NCBI GenBank assembly: GCA_947455285.1
Contig: CANGOK010000059.1
Coordinates: 1 to 13,434, forward strand
Direction of reading: 5' to 3'
Source: Beijerinckiaceae bacterium
Lineage (GTDB): Bacteria > Pseudomonadota > Alphaproteobacteria > Rhizobiales > Beijerinckiaceae
DNA: 13,434 bases
Of the stretch, positions 1-6,628 are shown in pieces. Within the stretch, counting starts at the first letter, position 1. The number at the start of each line of letters is the position of its first letter. Both the position numbers and the translations under genes were made by a program. Under the pieces are notes generated by a model. That model saw nothing but the letters and a program-made list of their open reading frames with translations, searched no databases and was not told the DNA's origin.

Positions 1-255
1 CACGAGCTGCGCGCAAGCTTCTTCAGTCGAGGGGCGCAGATTGACGCCCTCGACCTCAGCGCCAAGAGCGCGGCAAGCGTCGCTCACCGCATCAAGCTCG
101 GCCTTCTTGCCAGCGGAGAGGACGAGCTTCGCGCCCGCTCCCGCCAGCACCTTGGCCGCCAGCGCGCCAAAGGCGCCAGAGGCGCCGGTGACGATGGCGA
201 CCTTGCCTTTCACGCTGAAGAGCGCGAGCGGATCCTTGAGGAACTCTTCACTCAT
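1..255 (-). CDS. SDR family NAD(P)-dependent oxidoreductase (N-terminal part; cut by window edge)
   Basis: Reading the minus strand from ATG at 255 gives 85 residues that run off the left edge. Residues 18-30 form the first beta strand and nucleotide-binding turn of the short-chain dehydrogenase/reductase family: KVAIVTGASGAFG contains the TGxxxGxG motif (T23, G24, G28-equivalent region, G30). The following Ala/Leu-rich helix and the KLVLSAGKKAEL segment fit the next strand of the Rossmann fold. The YxxxK catalytic site lies outside the window, so substrate and activity are unknown. The start codon overlaps the cupin stop codon as ATGA (252-255), so it is the last visible gene of a cyclase-cupin-SDR operon and is probably translationally coupled. 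The SDR family call is firm; the specific reaction is not determinable. Confidence 0.85.
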   Translation of the reverse strand, partial: MSEEFLKDPLALFSVKGKVAIVTGASGAFGALAAKVLAGAGAKLVLSAGKKAELDAVSDACRALGAEVEGVNLRPSTEEACAQLV

Positions 256-602
256 GGCTTGTGCCCCGGAGGATAGGGGATCACCACCAGCATCGAACAG
301 ACATCGTTCGAACGGTTGACGATCTCGCGCACTTCGTTCGGCGGAATGGTGCAGGAATCGAGCTTCTTCAGCACGGTCTCCTTGCCGTCGATGATCACGG
401 TCATCTCGCCTTCAAGGACGATGTAGACCTTCTCGAAGGGCGTGGAATCGGGGCCTGCGCCGCCGCCCGGCAGGAAGTGGGACAGGCCCACCCACTGATT
501 GGTCGGCCCGCCGGGCTCGAAGCCCTGCAGGCGCACGCCGTAATTGCCGCGATGGTTCACCGCGTCATAGGGCTTGGCGTCCTGAAAACGCTTGACGTGC
601 AT
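252..602 (-). CDS. Small single-domain cupin protein
   Basis: This 116-residue protein has the size and strand pattern of a single-domain cupin. Residues 36-73 correspond to cupin motif 1 (FLPGGGAGPDSTPFEKVY, then VLEGEMTVIIDG) and residues 82-97 to motif 2 (DSCTIPPNEVREIVN). The usual metal-ligand histidines are not present: the HxH of motif 1 is replaced by D52/S53/T54, and the motif 2 His by a V-R-E stretch. Only the motif 1 glutamate (E57) is kept. It may therefore not bind metal in the standard way and could be a ligand-binding or non-enzymatic cupin. The ATG at 602 overlaps the cyclase stop (ATGA) and follows a GGGGAGAG ribosome-binding sequence inside the cyclase gene. Its own stop overlaps the SDR start, so all three genes are likely one transcript. 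Function is inferred only from the neighbours. Confidence 0.85.
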   Translation of the reverse strand: MHVKRFQDAKPYDAVNHRGNYGVRLQGFEPGGPTNQWVGLSHFLPGGGAGPDSTPFEKVYIVLEGEMTVIIDGKETVLKKLDSCTIPPNEVREIVNRSNDVCSMLVVIPYPPGHKP

Positions 603-1444
603 CAGAAGCTCTCCCCGCCATCAATACGGAAGCCGCCGCGCTTGTCGATCATGGCGACGAGGCGAATGATGCAGCCATCGCCGCGATCCCAATTCCAGGG
701 GAAGAAGGAGAAGGTGACGCGCTTGCCGGTGACCTTGTCGAGATCGCCACCGACGTTCTCAATGCCAAGAATGCCGTTCGAGAAGAGCTTGCGATGCACG
801 GGCTCCCACTCCGGGAAGTCATCCTTCCAGTCGCGACCGCCGGACCATTCGAAATATTCTTCCTTGAGGTGCGGCAGCAGGGGACCATTGCGCTGCGGGC
901 CGATGGCGGTGGCGAGCGGGTGATCGTTGGCCTGAGTGTCGTGACCGACGACCTTGACCTTCTTCTCCACAAACCAATCGGCCGCGGAGGGCACGAAGCC
1001 GGGAGCACGCGCGAAATAGTCTTCGTTGTCTTCGTAGATGTGGTGCCAGCCGGTGTTGACGATCACCACATCGCCGGGGCGCACGGCCTTGCCGGCGGCC
1101 TTTTCAAGATCGTCATAGGTGATCGATTCCCACTGCTTCTTGGGGATCGAGACCACGATGCCCGTGCCGAAGAAGTGCGGCAGCGGCACTTCGTTGATGA
1201 AGGGCGTGCCGGCGACCACGTGAGCGGGCGCGTCGATATGGGTGGTGTTGTGCATGCTGGTCGTGATGCGCTGGGACAGCACGCCCGACTTCGCCATGTA
1301 GTGGATGCGCTCGATCTTCACATCTTCGAAATAGGGCCAATTTGGCGACTGATAACCGAAGCGGTGGGATAGATTGTAGAATTCCAGCCCCATATCGTTG
1401 TCGAGGTTGTCCTGGAAATCGATGCCACGGATCTTGATCGTCAC
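602..1444 (-). CDS. Cyclase family protein (kynurenine formamidase-like metal-dependent hydrolase)
   Basis: The 280-residue product belongs to the cyclase/kynurenine formamidase (KynB-like) superfamily. The metal-binding signature HxxTHxDxPxH is intact at residues 65-75 (H65, H69, D71, H75), followed by the strand VRPGDVVIVNTGW (121-133) and a VGHDTQANDHP loop (166-176) that matches the family's second active-site region. Known members hydrolyse N-formylkynurenine, isatin or related cyclic or amide substrates with zinc or manganese. At 280 residues it is longer than KynB (about 210), closer to larger soil-bacterial members. I chose the GTG start at 1444, not the ATG at 1495, because GGGAGG sits about 7 nt upstream of GTG. 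It is the first gene of a cyclase-cupin-SDR operon. The family is certain; the substrate is unknown. Confidence 0.9.
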   Translation of the reverse strand: MTIKIRGIDFQDNLDNDMGLEFYNLSHRFGYQSPNWPYFEDVKIERIHYMAKSGVLSQRITTSMHNTTHIDAPAHVVAGTPFINEVPLPHFFGTGIVVSIPKKQWESITYDDLEKAAGKAVRPGDVVIVNTGWHHIYEDNEDYFARAPGFVPSAADWFVEKKVKVVGHDTQANDHPLATAIGPQRNGPLLPHLKEEYFEWSGGRDWKDDFPEWEPVHRKLFSNGILGIENVGGDLDKVTGKRVTFSFFPWNWDRGDGCIIRLVAMIDKRGGFRIDGGESF

Positions 1445-1560
1445 TGCTCTGCCTCCCGAAGGTTGTTGACCCATCATGTGGTGCAACTGTATCAATATGC
1501 GGTCTCGCTTACAAGAGCCCGGGAGGACCCGGGCAAGCTCGCTGACCAGGGAAGGACGCC
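1445..1560. promoter_or_regulatory. Divergent control region between cyclase operon and amidohydrolase
   Basis: This 116-bp gap separates two divergently transcribed catabolic units and must hold both promoters. For the plus strand, TTGACC (1466-1471) and TATCAA (1490-1495) with an 18-bp spacer form a weak sigma70-like pair. The mRNA leader of the amidohydrolase contains a perfect inverted repeat, GCCCGGG-AGGA-CCCGGGC (1517-1534), which could be an operator or a leader hairpin. GGAAGG near 1550 is the ribosome-binding site. No regulator gene is adjacent to suggest which protein binds here. Confidence 0.4.
1517..1534. repeat. Perfect inverted repeat in the amidohydrolase leader
   Basis: The sequence is GCCCGGG, a 4-nt AGGA loop, then CCCGGGC: a perfect 7-bp GC-only stem ending 26 bp before the amidohydrolase ATG. 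The loop carries a Shine-Dalgarno-like AGGA, but the functional GGAAGG lies downstream. It could be a protein-binding operator or an RNA hairpin in the 5' leader. No T-tract follows, so it is not a classic terminator. Confidence 0.45.
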
Positions 1561-2520
1561 ATGAAAAAGATCGCGCTGGAAGAACACTTCATTTCGCCCG
1601 GGCTGATCGAATATTGGCAGCCGACCATGACGGATGTGCCAAAGCCCATCTATGACAAGATCTACGCTGAGCTCGCCGATTTCGGCGACATGCGCCTCGC
1701 GAGCATGGATGAGGCGGGCATCGCCAAGGCGGTCCTCTCGGTCTCCGGCCCCGGCGTGCAGGTGGAGCCCGATGCGGCGCGCGCCACTGCGAAAGCCGCC
1801 GAAGCCAATGACTTTCTCGCTGGCGTCACCAGCGCCCGCCCTGATCGCTATCTCGGCTTCGCCCATATCGCGCTGCAGGACCCCAAGGGCGCGGCGCGCG
1901 AACTCGAGCGCTGCGTGCGCGAGCTTGGTTTCAAGGGCGCCATGATCAACGGCCATTCCATGGGCGCCTATCTCGATGAGCGCCAGTTCGATCCTTTCTG
2001 GGCGAAGGCCGAAGAGCTGCAGGCGCCGATCTATCTGCATCCCGCCGATCCCGCGCAGCAATACGCGACCTACGGCTCCTACAAGGAACTGACCCGCGCG
2101 ACCTGGGGTTGGGGCGTCGAAACCGGCACCCATGCGCTGCGCATGATCTTCGGCGGCGTGTTCGATCGCTTCCCGAAGGCGCTGCTGCTGCTGGGCCATC
2201 TCGGCGAGACCCTGCCCTATCTGCTCTGGCGCTTCGACAGCCGCGCCAAGCTCTATGGCGTGAAGCTGAAGCGCGAGCCCTCCGCCTACGTGAAGGAGAA
2301 CATCGCAGTCACGATCTCGGGCATGTATTCAGCCGAGCCGCTGAACTGCGCCGTCGCCGCGCTTGGCGGCTCGCGCGTGATGTTCTCCGCCGACTATCCC
2401 TTCGAATCGGCGCAGGAAGCAGGCCATTTCATGGATGGCGTAGCGCTAGACGAGGCTTTGCGCGAGGACATCTGCTGGCGCAACGCCTCCCGCATCCTCA
2501 ACATCCCCATGCAGGGCTGA
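1561..2520 (+). CDS. Amidohydrolase family protein, gamma-resorcylate decarboxylase/ACMSD-like
   Basis: The 319-residue protein is an amidohydrolase-2 type TIM barrel. It begins KIALEEHF, the variant first-strand motif used by gamma-resorcylate (2,6-dihydroxybenzoate) decarboxylase, where Glu replaces the HxH of other amidohydrolases. The remaining expected metal and active-site residues are present: H160 in YLHPADP, H213 in LGHLGE, and D278 in FSADYPFE. Length and spacing match gamma-resorcylate decarboxylase (about 327 residues). Family members remove CO2 non-oxidatively from hydroxybenzoates or from ACMS using a divalent metal. It is transcribed away from the cyclase operon with a GGAAGG ribosome-binding site, and its TGA stop abuts the stop of the convergent Ldh gene (TGATCA shared palindrome). 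Decarboxylase activity is likely but the substrate is inferred; a hydrolase is the alternative. Confidence 0.88.
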   Translation: MKKIALEEHFISPGLIEYWQPTMTDVPKPIYDKIYAELADFGDMRLASMDEAGIAKAVLSVSGPGVQVEPDAARATAKAAEANDFLAGVTSARPDRYLGFAHIALQDPKGAARELERCVRELGFKGAMINGHSMGAYLDERQFDPFWAKAEELQAPIYLHPADPAQQYATYGSYKELTRATWGWGVETGTHALRMIFGGVFDRFPKALLLLGHLGETLPYLLWRFDSRAKLYGVKLKREPSAYVKENIAVTISGMYSAEPLNCAVAALGGSRVMFSADYPFESAQEAGHFMDGVALDEALREDICWRNASRILNIPMQG

Positions 2521-3567
2521 TCACGACAGCTGCGGCGGCGGCACGCCGACCTTTTCCGCCAATTCCAGAAGGCCCGCGAGGGCCTTCTGCGACACGGGAA
2601 TCCCCTCGCGAGAACGGCGTGCAAAAGTCTTCGCGCCCCTTTCGCCGGGCAGCATGATCGCGACATCAGGCTCAAGCCGCGGCAGGGCGCGCACGACCGA
2701 GCCAAGCTCGCCCATATCGCGTTTGAAATCCTCGAGCGGCCGCATGGCGGCGATGTCGATGAGGATCAGCATGGCGTTATGCTCGTGCCATCGCTTGCCG
2801 CCAGGGCCGATCATGCTGGCCAGTATCGGATTGGCCGCGAGCACGCCCGTCAAACATTCGAACATGAAGGAAATGCCAGAACCCTTGGGACCGCCGAGCG
2901 GCAGGAGGATTGCGGCCTCGGAGGCGTCGGTCGTTGGCTCACCCTCCTTCGTCAGGGCGCAGCCGGGCGGCAGGGGTTCGCCAGTGCGTATCGCCTGTTG
3001 CAAGCGTCCGTTGGCGATGATGGCCGTCGCCATGTCGAGCACCAGCGGGCCTTCCTCGGTCGGCACGCCAAAGGCCATGGGGCTCGTGGCGAGGCTCTGA
3101 ACCTTCGCGCCGTGATAGGCCATGTTCGGCGGCCCGCTGTTGAACATGATGGCGGCGAAGCCCTGTTCGGCTGCGGCATGGACATAGCGCCCGATGGCGC
3201 CCGTATGGGTGGTGTGGCGAATGACCGTCATGCCGACGCCGAAGGCCTTGGCGCGCTTGCCCGCTTCCTCAAGCGCAAGCTTCATGGCGACCGGCCCCGC
3301 GCAGCGATGGCCCTCAACCACGAAGAGCGCGCCCGCACGATTATCGATTTCAGGACTCGCCGCAGGGTCCATATCGCCATCGGCGATGGTGCGCAGATAC
3401 ATCGACAGTCGCGCCATGCCATGAGACGACACCCCGCGCAGATCAGCCCATACGAGCACTTCAGCGAGCGTCGCCGCATGGCCCTGCGGCATGCCCTTCG
3501 CCATGAGCACGGAGATCATGAACTGCTTCAAATGATCTGCGGAAATATGCGCGGTTTCTGGCTTCAC
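2521..3567 (-). CDS. Ldh family oxidoreductase (malate/L-lactate dehydrogenase type 2)
   Basis: This 348-residue protein belongs to the NAD(P)-dependent malate/L-lactate dehydrogenase (Ldh_2; YlbC/AllD/ComC-like) family, unrelated to classical Rossmann-fold MDH. Visible landmarks are VSSHGMAR (46-53, with H49), the conserved HTGAIGRYVHAAA region (121-133), SPMAFGVPT (162-170), LVLDMATA (175-182) and GGPKGSG (225-231, K228). Members reduce 2-oxo acids or oxidise 2-hydroxy acids such as ureidoglycolate, sulfolactate or delta-1-piperideine/pyrroline carboxylate. It starts at GTG (3567) with AAGGGG upstream. Its stop directly abuts the amidohydrolase stop, leaving no room for a terminator. It is divergent from the LLM monooxygenase. 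The family is certain; the 2-hydroxy acid substrate is unknown. Confidence 0.9.
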   Translation of the reverse strand: MKPETAHISADHLKQFMISVLMAKGMPQGHAATLAEVLVWADLRGVSSHGMARLSMYLRTIADGDMDPAASPEIDNRAGALFVVEGHRCAGPVAMKLALEEAGKRAKAFGVGMTVIRHTTHTGAIGRYVHAAAEQGFAAIMFNSGPPNMAYHGAKVQSLATSPMAFGVPTEEGPLVLDMATAIIANGRLQQAIRTGEPLPPGCALTKEGEPTTDASEAAILLPLGGPKGSGISFMFECLTGVLAANPILASMIGPGGKRWHEHNAMLILIDIAAMRPLEDFKRDMGELGSVVRALPRLEPDVAIMLPGERGAKTFARRSREGIPVSQKALAGLLELAEKVGVPPPQLS

Positions 3568-3730
3568 GGCAGCGCCCCTTGGTTCTTTGCGCGCAATCTA
3601 GCGAAAGCGCGGCCCTCCGCAAGCATAACCATCCGTGCGACCATATGCGCCGCGCCAATCCTTGCCCTCATGGGCTCGCTTGAATTAAGTTCGCGCATCC
3701 GGCGCAGTCCGGCGCATCAAGGGGAATCGC
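3568..3730. promoter_or_regulatory. Divergent control region between Ldh and LLM monooxygenase genes
   Basis: This is the largest gap in the window, 163 bp, and must contain both divergent promoters. Two tandem copies of CCGGCGCA (3699-3706 and 3709-3716) lie 10 bp apart, one helical turn, just before the monooxygenase start, which fits a binding site for a regulator. AAGGGGAA (3719-3726) is the monooxygenase ribosome-binding site. An AT-rich patch (TTGAATTAAG, 3680-3689) may hold a -35-like element, but I see no convincing -10. Confidence 0.35.
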
Positions 3731-5068
3731 ATGACGGGCCGTGACGGACAAATGGCGCTTGGCGTCTTTTTCAACCACACAGGCCATCACGTGGCTTCTT
3801 GGCGCCATCCCGGCGCCGACGCTGATGCAGGCGTCAATCTCAAACATTACATCCGTCTCGCCCAGACCGCCGAAAAGGCGAAGTTCCACTTCCTCTTCTT
3901 CGCTGACTGGCTCGCCGTGCGCGAGGCCTCCGACCTCACCCTCAGCCGCTCCGCGCAATACACCGCGCATTTCGAGCCCCTGACGCTGCTCGGCGGCCTC
4001 GCCGCCGTGACCGACAAGATCGGCCTCGTTTGCACGGCGACGACAAGCTACAACGAACCCTTCCACGTCGCCCGCAAGATGGCCTCGCTCGATCACATGA
4101 GCGGCGGACGCGCGGCATGGAACGTCGTGACCTCCTCTTTCAAGGCCGAGGCCTATAATTTCGGCCGCGAAGCCCATTACGATCATGAGGACCGTTATGA
4201 GCGCGCCCATGAATTCGTGGAGGTGGTGAAGGGCCTGTGGGACAGTTGGGACGACGACGCCTTTCCGCGCGACAAGGAAAGCGGCCTTTATCTCGACCCG
4301 AAGAAGCTGCATCGCCTCAATCACGAGGGCAAGCATCTGCGTGTGCGTGGCCCGCTCAACGTGCCGCGCCCACCGCAGGGCCATCCATTGATCGTGCAGG
4401 CAGGCGCTTCGGACACAGGCCGTGAGCTTGCGGCCGCGACCGCCGAAATCGTCTTCACCTCGCCTCTTGATATCGCCGCTGGCAAAGCCTTTTACGACGA
4501 CGTGAAGGGCCGCATGGCGAAATATGGCCGCCATCCCGACGAGATGAAAATCCTGCCCGGCCTCAGCACAACGGTCGCAGCGACGGATGAAGAGGCGGAA
4601 GAGAAGTTCGAATATCTCCAATCGTTGATTCACCCCGAAGTCGGGCGCGAAATTCTTTCCATGGTGCTCGAAGGCGCTGATCTCTCAGGCCACGACCTCG
4701 ACGGTCCCTTGCCGGAGATTTCGCCCATGCCGGAAGGCGGCACGCCGCGCGGCGTGATCGCTCTTGCGCGCAAGGAGAACCTGACCATGCGCCAGCTCTA
4801 TCTGCGGATTGCGGGCGCACGCGGCAAGCGAAGCACCAAGGGCTCAGCGAAGCGCGTCGCTGACGAGATGGAGGAATGGTTTCGCGCCGGCGCCTGCGAT
4901 GGCTTCATCATGCAGCCTGCCTATCTGCCCGGCAGCCTCGACGACATCTGCGAGCTGCTCGTGCCGGAGCTGCAGCGGCGCGGCTTGTTCCAGACGGAAT
5001 ACAAGGGCTCGACCCTGCGCGAGCATCTTGGCCTCGCACGGCCCAAGAGCCGCTACGCGAAGGACTAA
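3731..5068 (+). CDS. LLM class flavin-dependent monooxygenase, NtaA/SnaA/DszA family
   Basis: The 445-residue protein matches the nitrilotriacetate monooxygenase component A group of luciferase-like enzymes in length and motifs. It has an N-terminal WRHPGADADA segment (24-33), ADWLAVRE near 58-65, the signature FHVARKMASLDHMSGG beginning at 111 and running into GRAAWNVVTS (126-135), and RYERAHEFVEVVKGLWDSW (155-173). These enzymes use FMNH2 supplied by a separate flavin reductase to oxygenate aminopolycarboxylates, sulfur heterocycles, alkyl sulfides or pristinamycin-type substrates. No flavin reductase is visible in the window. ATG 3731 follows AAGGGGAAT at a good distance. The gene stands alone, divergent from Ldh and convergent with the damaged thioredoxin. 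The family is certain; the substrate is unknown. Confidence 0.92.
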   Translation: MTGRDGQMALGVFFNHTGHHVASWRHPGADADAGVNLKHYIRLAQTAEKAKFHFLFFADWLAVREASDLTLSRSAQYTAHFEPLTLLGGLAAVTDKIGLVCTATTSYNEPFHVARKMASLDHMSGGRAAWNVVTSSFKAEAYNFGREAHYDHEDRYERAHEFVEVVKGLWDSWDDDAFPRDKESGLYLDPKKLHRLNHEGKHLRVRGPLNVPRPPQGHPLIVQAGASDTGRELAAATAEIVFTSPLDIAAGKAFYDDVKGRMAKYGRHPDEMKILPGLSTTVAATDEEAEEKFEYLQSLIHPEVGREILSMVLEGADLSGHDLDGPLPEISPMPEGGTPRGVIALARKENLTMRQLYLRIAGARGKRSTKGSAKRVADEMEEWFRAGACDGFIMQPAYLPGSLDDICELLVPELQRRGLFQTEYKGSTLREHLGLARPKSRYAKD

Positions 5069-5071
5069 CGA

Positions 5072-5450
5072 TCAGGCGTGGGCCTTGACGAAAGCGGCGA
5101 TGCCGCGCTTGTCGAGCGCGCCCGCCTCGCGCGGAGACATCGGGCGCGGCCTCGGTGTCGAGCTTGGCGAAACGCACGAGCGGCTCAAGTTCAGCCGCCG
5201 CCGCCGCAAAATGCGGGGCCATCTGACGGCATGGTCCGCACCAGCCAGCCCAGAAATCCACCACCACGGGTATGTCGTTACGGCTGATCATTCGGTCGAA
5301 GGCGGCGGCGGTGGGAAGGTGGATGGGCGCGCCATTGAACACGGGCTTGTGACAGCGCCAGCAATCGGGCGTCTGCCGCGCCTCAAGACGCGCCGAGGGC
5401 GCCCGGTTGAGCCCGCCGCAATGGGGGCAGACGATGACATAGCTCTCCAT
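5072..5450 (-). pseudogene. trxC: TrxC-like (thioredoxin 2) gene with internal frameshifting deletion
   Basis: The reading frame starts at ATG 5450 with a GGGGAA ribosome-binding site. It encodes the TrxC zinc ribbon (C8, C11, C30, C33) and a thioredoxin N-terminal half with DFWAGWCGPC (65-74; redox Cys 71 and 74) up to KLDTEAAPDVSAR (97-109). There the frame breaks. The next frame continues as EAGALDKRGIAAFVKAHA followed by TGA at 5072-5074, a normal thioredoxin C-terminal helix. Compared with E. coli TrxC, about 20 codons holding FGIRSIPT (with the conserved cis-proline) and the next strand are missing, and the deletion is not a multiple of three. The junction lies near 5127-5134 in a GCGCG-rich stretch. 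If translated as is, the unshifted frame would run to 4908, antisense to the monooxygenase 3' end. It follows the rhodanese gene after 26 bp and probably shares its promoter. Confidence 0.75.
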
Positions 5451-5476
5451 GCCAGATTCCCCGTTCCAGCGCCCTC

Positions 5477-5824
5477 CTACATGGCGATGGGGCCGCCCTG
5501 CGTGCGCCAGCCGCCAGTGCCGGGCTCGTAGTGGACGACATCAGTGCGGCCATGGGCATGGGCCTGCTGCAAGGCCTTGGCCGAGCGTCCGCCCGCCTGA
5601 CAGACGAGCACCACGGGCTTGTCGGCGGGGAGCTTCGAGGGATCGAAACTCGACAGCGGATGGTTCTGCGCATGGGGGATATGACCCGCCGCATATTCAT
5701 GGGGCTCGCGCACATCGATCACATGGCAGGTCTGATCGAGGCATGCCTGCTGGAAGGCGTCATGCTCGATGGCCGGAATGCTCGTTCCCCCGACAAGGCG
5801 GGACAGCAGGCTCGCGATGGACAT
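5477..5824 (-). CDS. Rhodanese-like domain protein (single-domain sulfurtransferase)
   Basis: This 115-residue single-domain rhodanese keeps the family landmarks: VIDVREPHEYAAGHIPHA (35-52; D37, R39, E40), VVLVCQAGGRSAKAL (71-85) with catalytic Cys75 in a six-residue active loop CQAGGR, and the final GGWRTQGGP segment (104-112). Single-domain members carry sulfur as a persulfide on the cysteine, passing it to cyanide, thioredoxin or biosynthetic acceptors. The six-residue loop points to sulfur rather than phosphate (Cdc25-like) substrates. I chose ATG at 5824 over TTG at 5830 because GGAG sits 7 nt from ATG. It is the first gene of a two-gene unit with the thioredoxin, a partner consistent with disulfide/persulfide chemistry. 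Confidence 0.9.
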   Translation of the reverse strand: MSIASLLSRLVGGTSIPAIEHDAFQQACLDQTCHVIDVREPHEYAAGHIPHAQNHPLSSFDPSKLPADKPVVLVCQAGGRSAKALQQAHAHGRTDVVHYEPGTGGWRTQGGPIAM

Positions 5825-5862
5825 GCGCAATCTCCAGAAAGAACGCCCGAAGGCCTCTCAGC

Positions 5863-5891
5863 AATATATGAACCCGCCCCATGACCGACAA
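5863..5891 (-). promoter_or_regulatory. Predicted sigma70 promoter of the rhodanese-thioredoxin unit
   Basis: On the minus strand, TTGTCG (5891 to 5886) and TATATT (5868 to 5863) are separated by exactly 17 bp. Transcription would start near 5856, about 30 nt before the rhodanese ATG at 5824. Both hexamers are close to consensus in an otherwise GC-rich region. No experimental support is visible. Confidence 0.5.
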
Positions 5892-5964
5892 GCTCCAAGA
5901 GGGTGGCGTAACCCCGATCAAGAGCGATAAGCTCTGCGCCGAGATTCATTCAAGGGAGAGCACA

Positions 5965-6570
5965 ATGAGCGAATATGATCGGTGGCAGGGGCGCTATGCC
6001 GTTCCCGAATATATCTTCGGCGAAGGGCCAAACGTCTTCCTCAGCAAGCAGCGCCATCTCCTGCCAGCCAAGGGCAAGGCTCTGGCTGTGGCCGATGGCG
6101 AGGGGCGCAATGGCGTCTGGCTCGCCGAACAGGGCCTCGACGTGCTCTCCATCGATTTCTCGCAGAACGGTCAGGCCAAGGCGAAGGCGCTCGCCGACAA
6201 GCGCGGCGTCAAGCTGGAGCTTGTGCTGGCCGATGTGCATGAATGGCCCTATCCCGAGGCCGCCTTCGATGTGGTGGCTGAAATCTTCACCCAGTTCTCC
6301 GACCCACAGCAGCGCGCAAAGAAATGGGCGGGCATGCGCAAGGCCCTTAAGCCCGGCGGCCTGTTGCTGCTCGAAGGCTATACGCCCAAGCAACTCGAAT
6401 ATGGCACCGGCGGCCCCAAGCAGCTCGACCATCTCTACACCCGCGAGATGCTCGAGGCCGAATTCGCCGGCTTCTCGAAGATCGAGATCAAGCAATATGA
6501 GACCGAAATGTCGGAAGGCGGCGCCCATGCGGGCATGGCGGCGGTGATCGACCTCATCGGCTGGAAATAG
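5965..6570 (+). CDS. Class I SAM-dependent methyltransferase (TehB/thiopurine methyltransferase-like)
   Basis: From ATG 5965 the product is 201 residues. The N-terminal YDRWQGRY and PNVFLSKQ segments are typical of the TehB/TPMT-like group. Motif I is ALAVADGEGRNGVWLAEQG (39-57), binding SAM through D44-G-E-G. D64 in VLSIDFS is the acidic residue that contacts the ribose. Family members methylate tellurite, selenite, thiols or small xenobiotics, and many are annotated only by fold. The frame could open at 5881, but AGGGAGAG placed just before 5965 and the start of recognisable homology favour the shorter form. The gene is divergent from the rhodanese and followed by a GC-rich hairpin. The fold is certain; the substrate is unknown. 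Confidence 0.88.
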   Translation: MSEYDRWQGRYAVPEYIFGEGPNVFLSKQRHLLPAKGKALAVADGEGRNGVWLAEQGLDVLSIDFSQNGQAKAKALADKRGVKLELVLADVHEWPYPEAAFDVVAEIFTQFSDPQQRAKKWAGMRKALKPGGLLLLEGYTPKQLEYGTGGPKQLDHLYTREMLEAEFAGFSKIEIKQYETEMSEGGAHAGMAAVIDLIGWK

Positions 6571-6576
6571 CTGATC

Positions 6577-6599
6577 GGCCCGGCCTCTACAGCCGGGCC
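6577..6599 (+). terminator. Stem-loop after the methyltransferase gene
   Basis: GGCCCGGC, a 7-nt loop, then GCCGGGCC form a perfect 8-bp GC stem starting 7 bp after the TAG stop. No U-tract follows, so intrinsic termination is uncertain; it may act as a Rho-assisted or mRNA-stabilising 3' hairpin. It separates the methyltransferase from the downstream binding-protein gene. Confidence 0.5.
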
Positions 6600-6628
6600 A
6601 TTGCGGTCATCCCTGTAATGCGACAATC

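Noticed and set aside
1445..1495. Extended N-terminus of the cyclase from ATG 1495
   Set aside because: The 17 extra residues show no homology and GGGAGG is correctly spaced for GTG at 1444.
3680..3689. TTGAATTAAG as an FNR-type or palindromic operator
   Set aside because: It lacks the TTGA-N6-TCAA spacing and the dyad is imperfect, so nothing beyond an AT-rich patch is supported.
2779..3744. Long plus-strand open frame (321 codons) opposite the Ldh gene
   Set aside because: Arg/His/Gly-rich composition typical of antisense translation, no recognisable domain, and Ldh motifs on the other strand are clear.
3668..4633. Long minus-strand open frame (321 codons) opposite the LLM monooxygenase
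   Set aside because: It shows no family motif and lies wholly antisense to a well-supported gene; long antisense frames are normal in GC-rich DNA.
5881..5964. Extended N-terminus of the methyltransferase from ATG 5881
   Set aside because: No family similarity in the extra 28 residues, and AGGGAGAG directly precedes ATG 5965.
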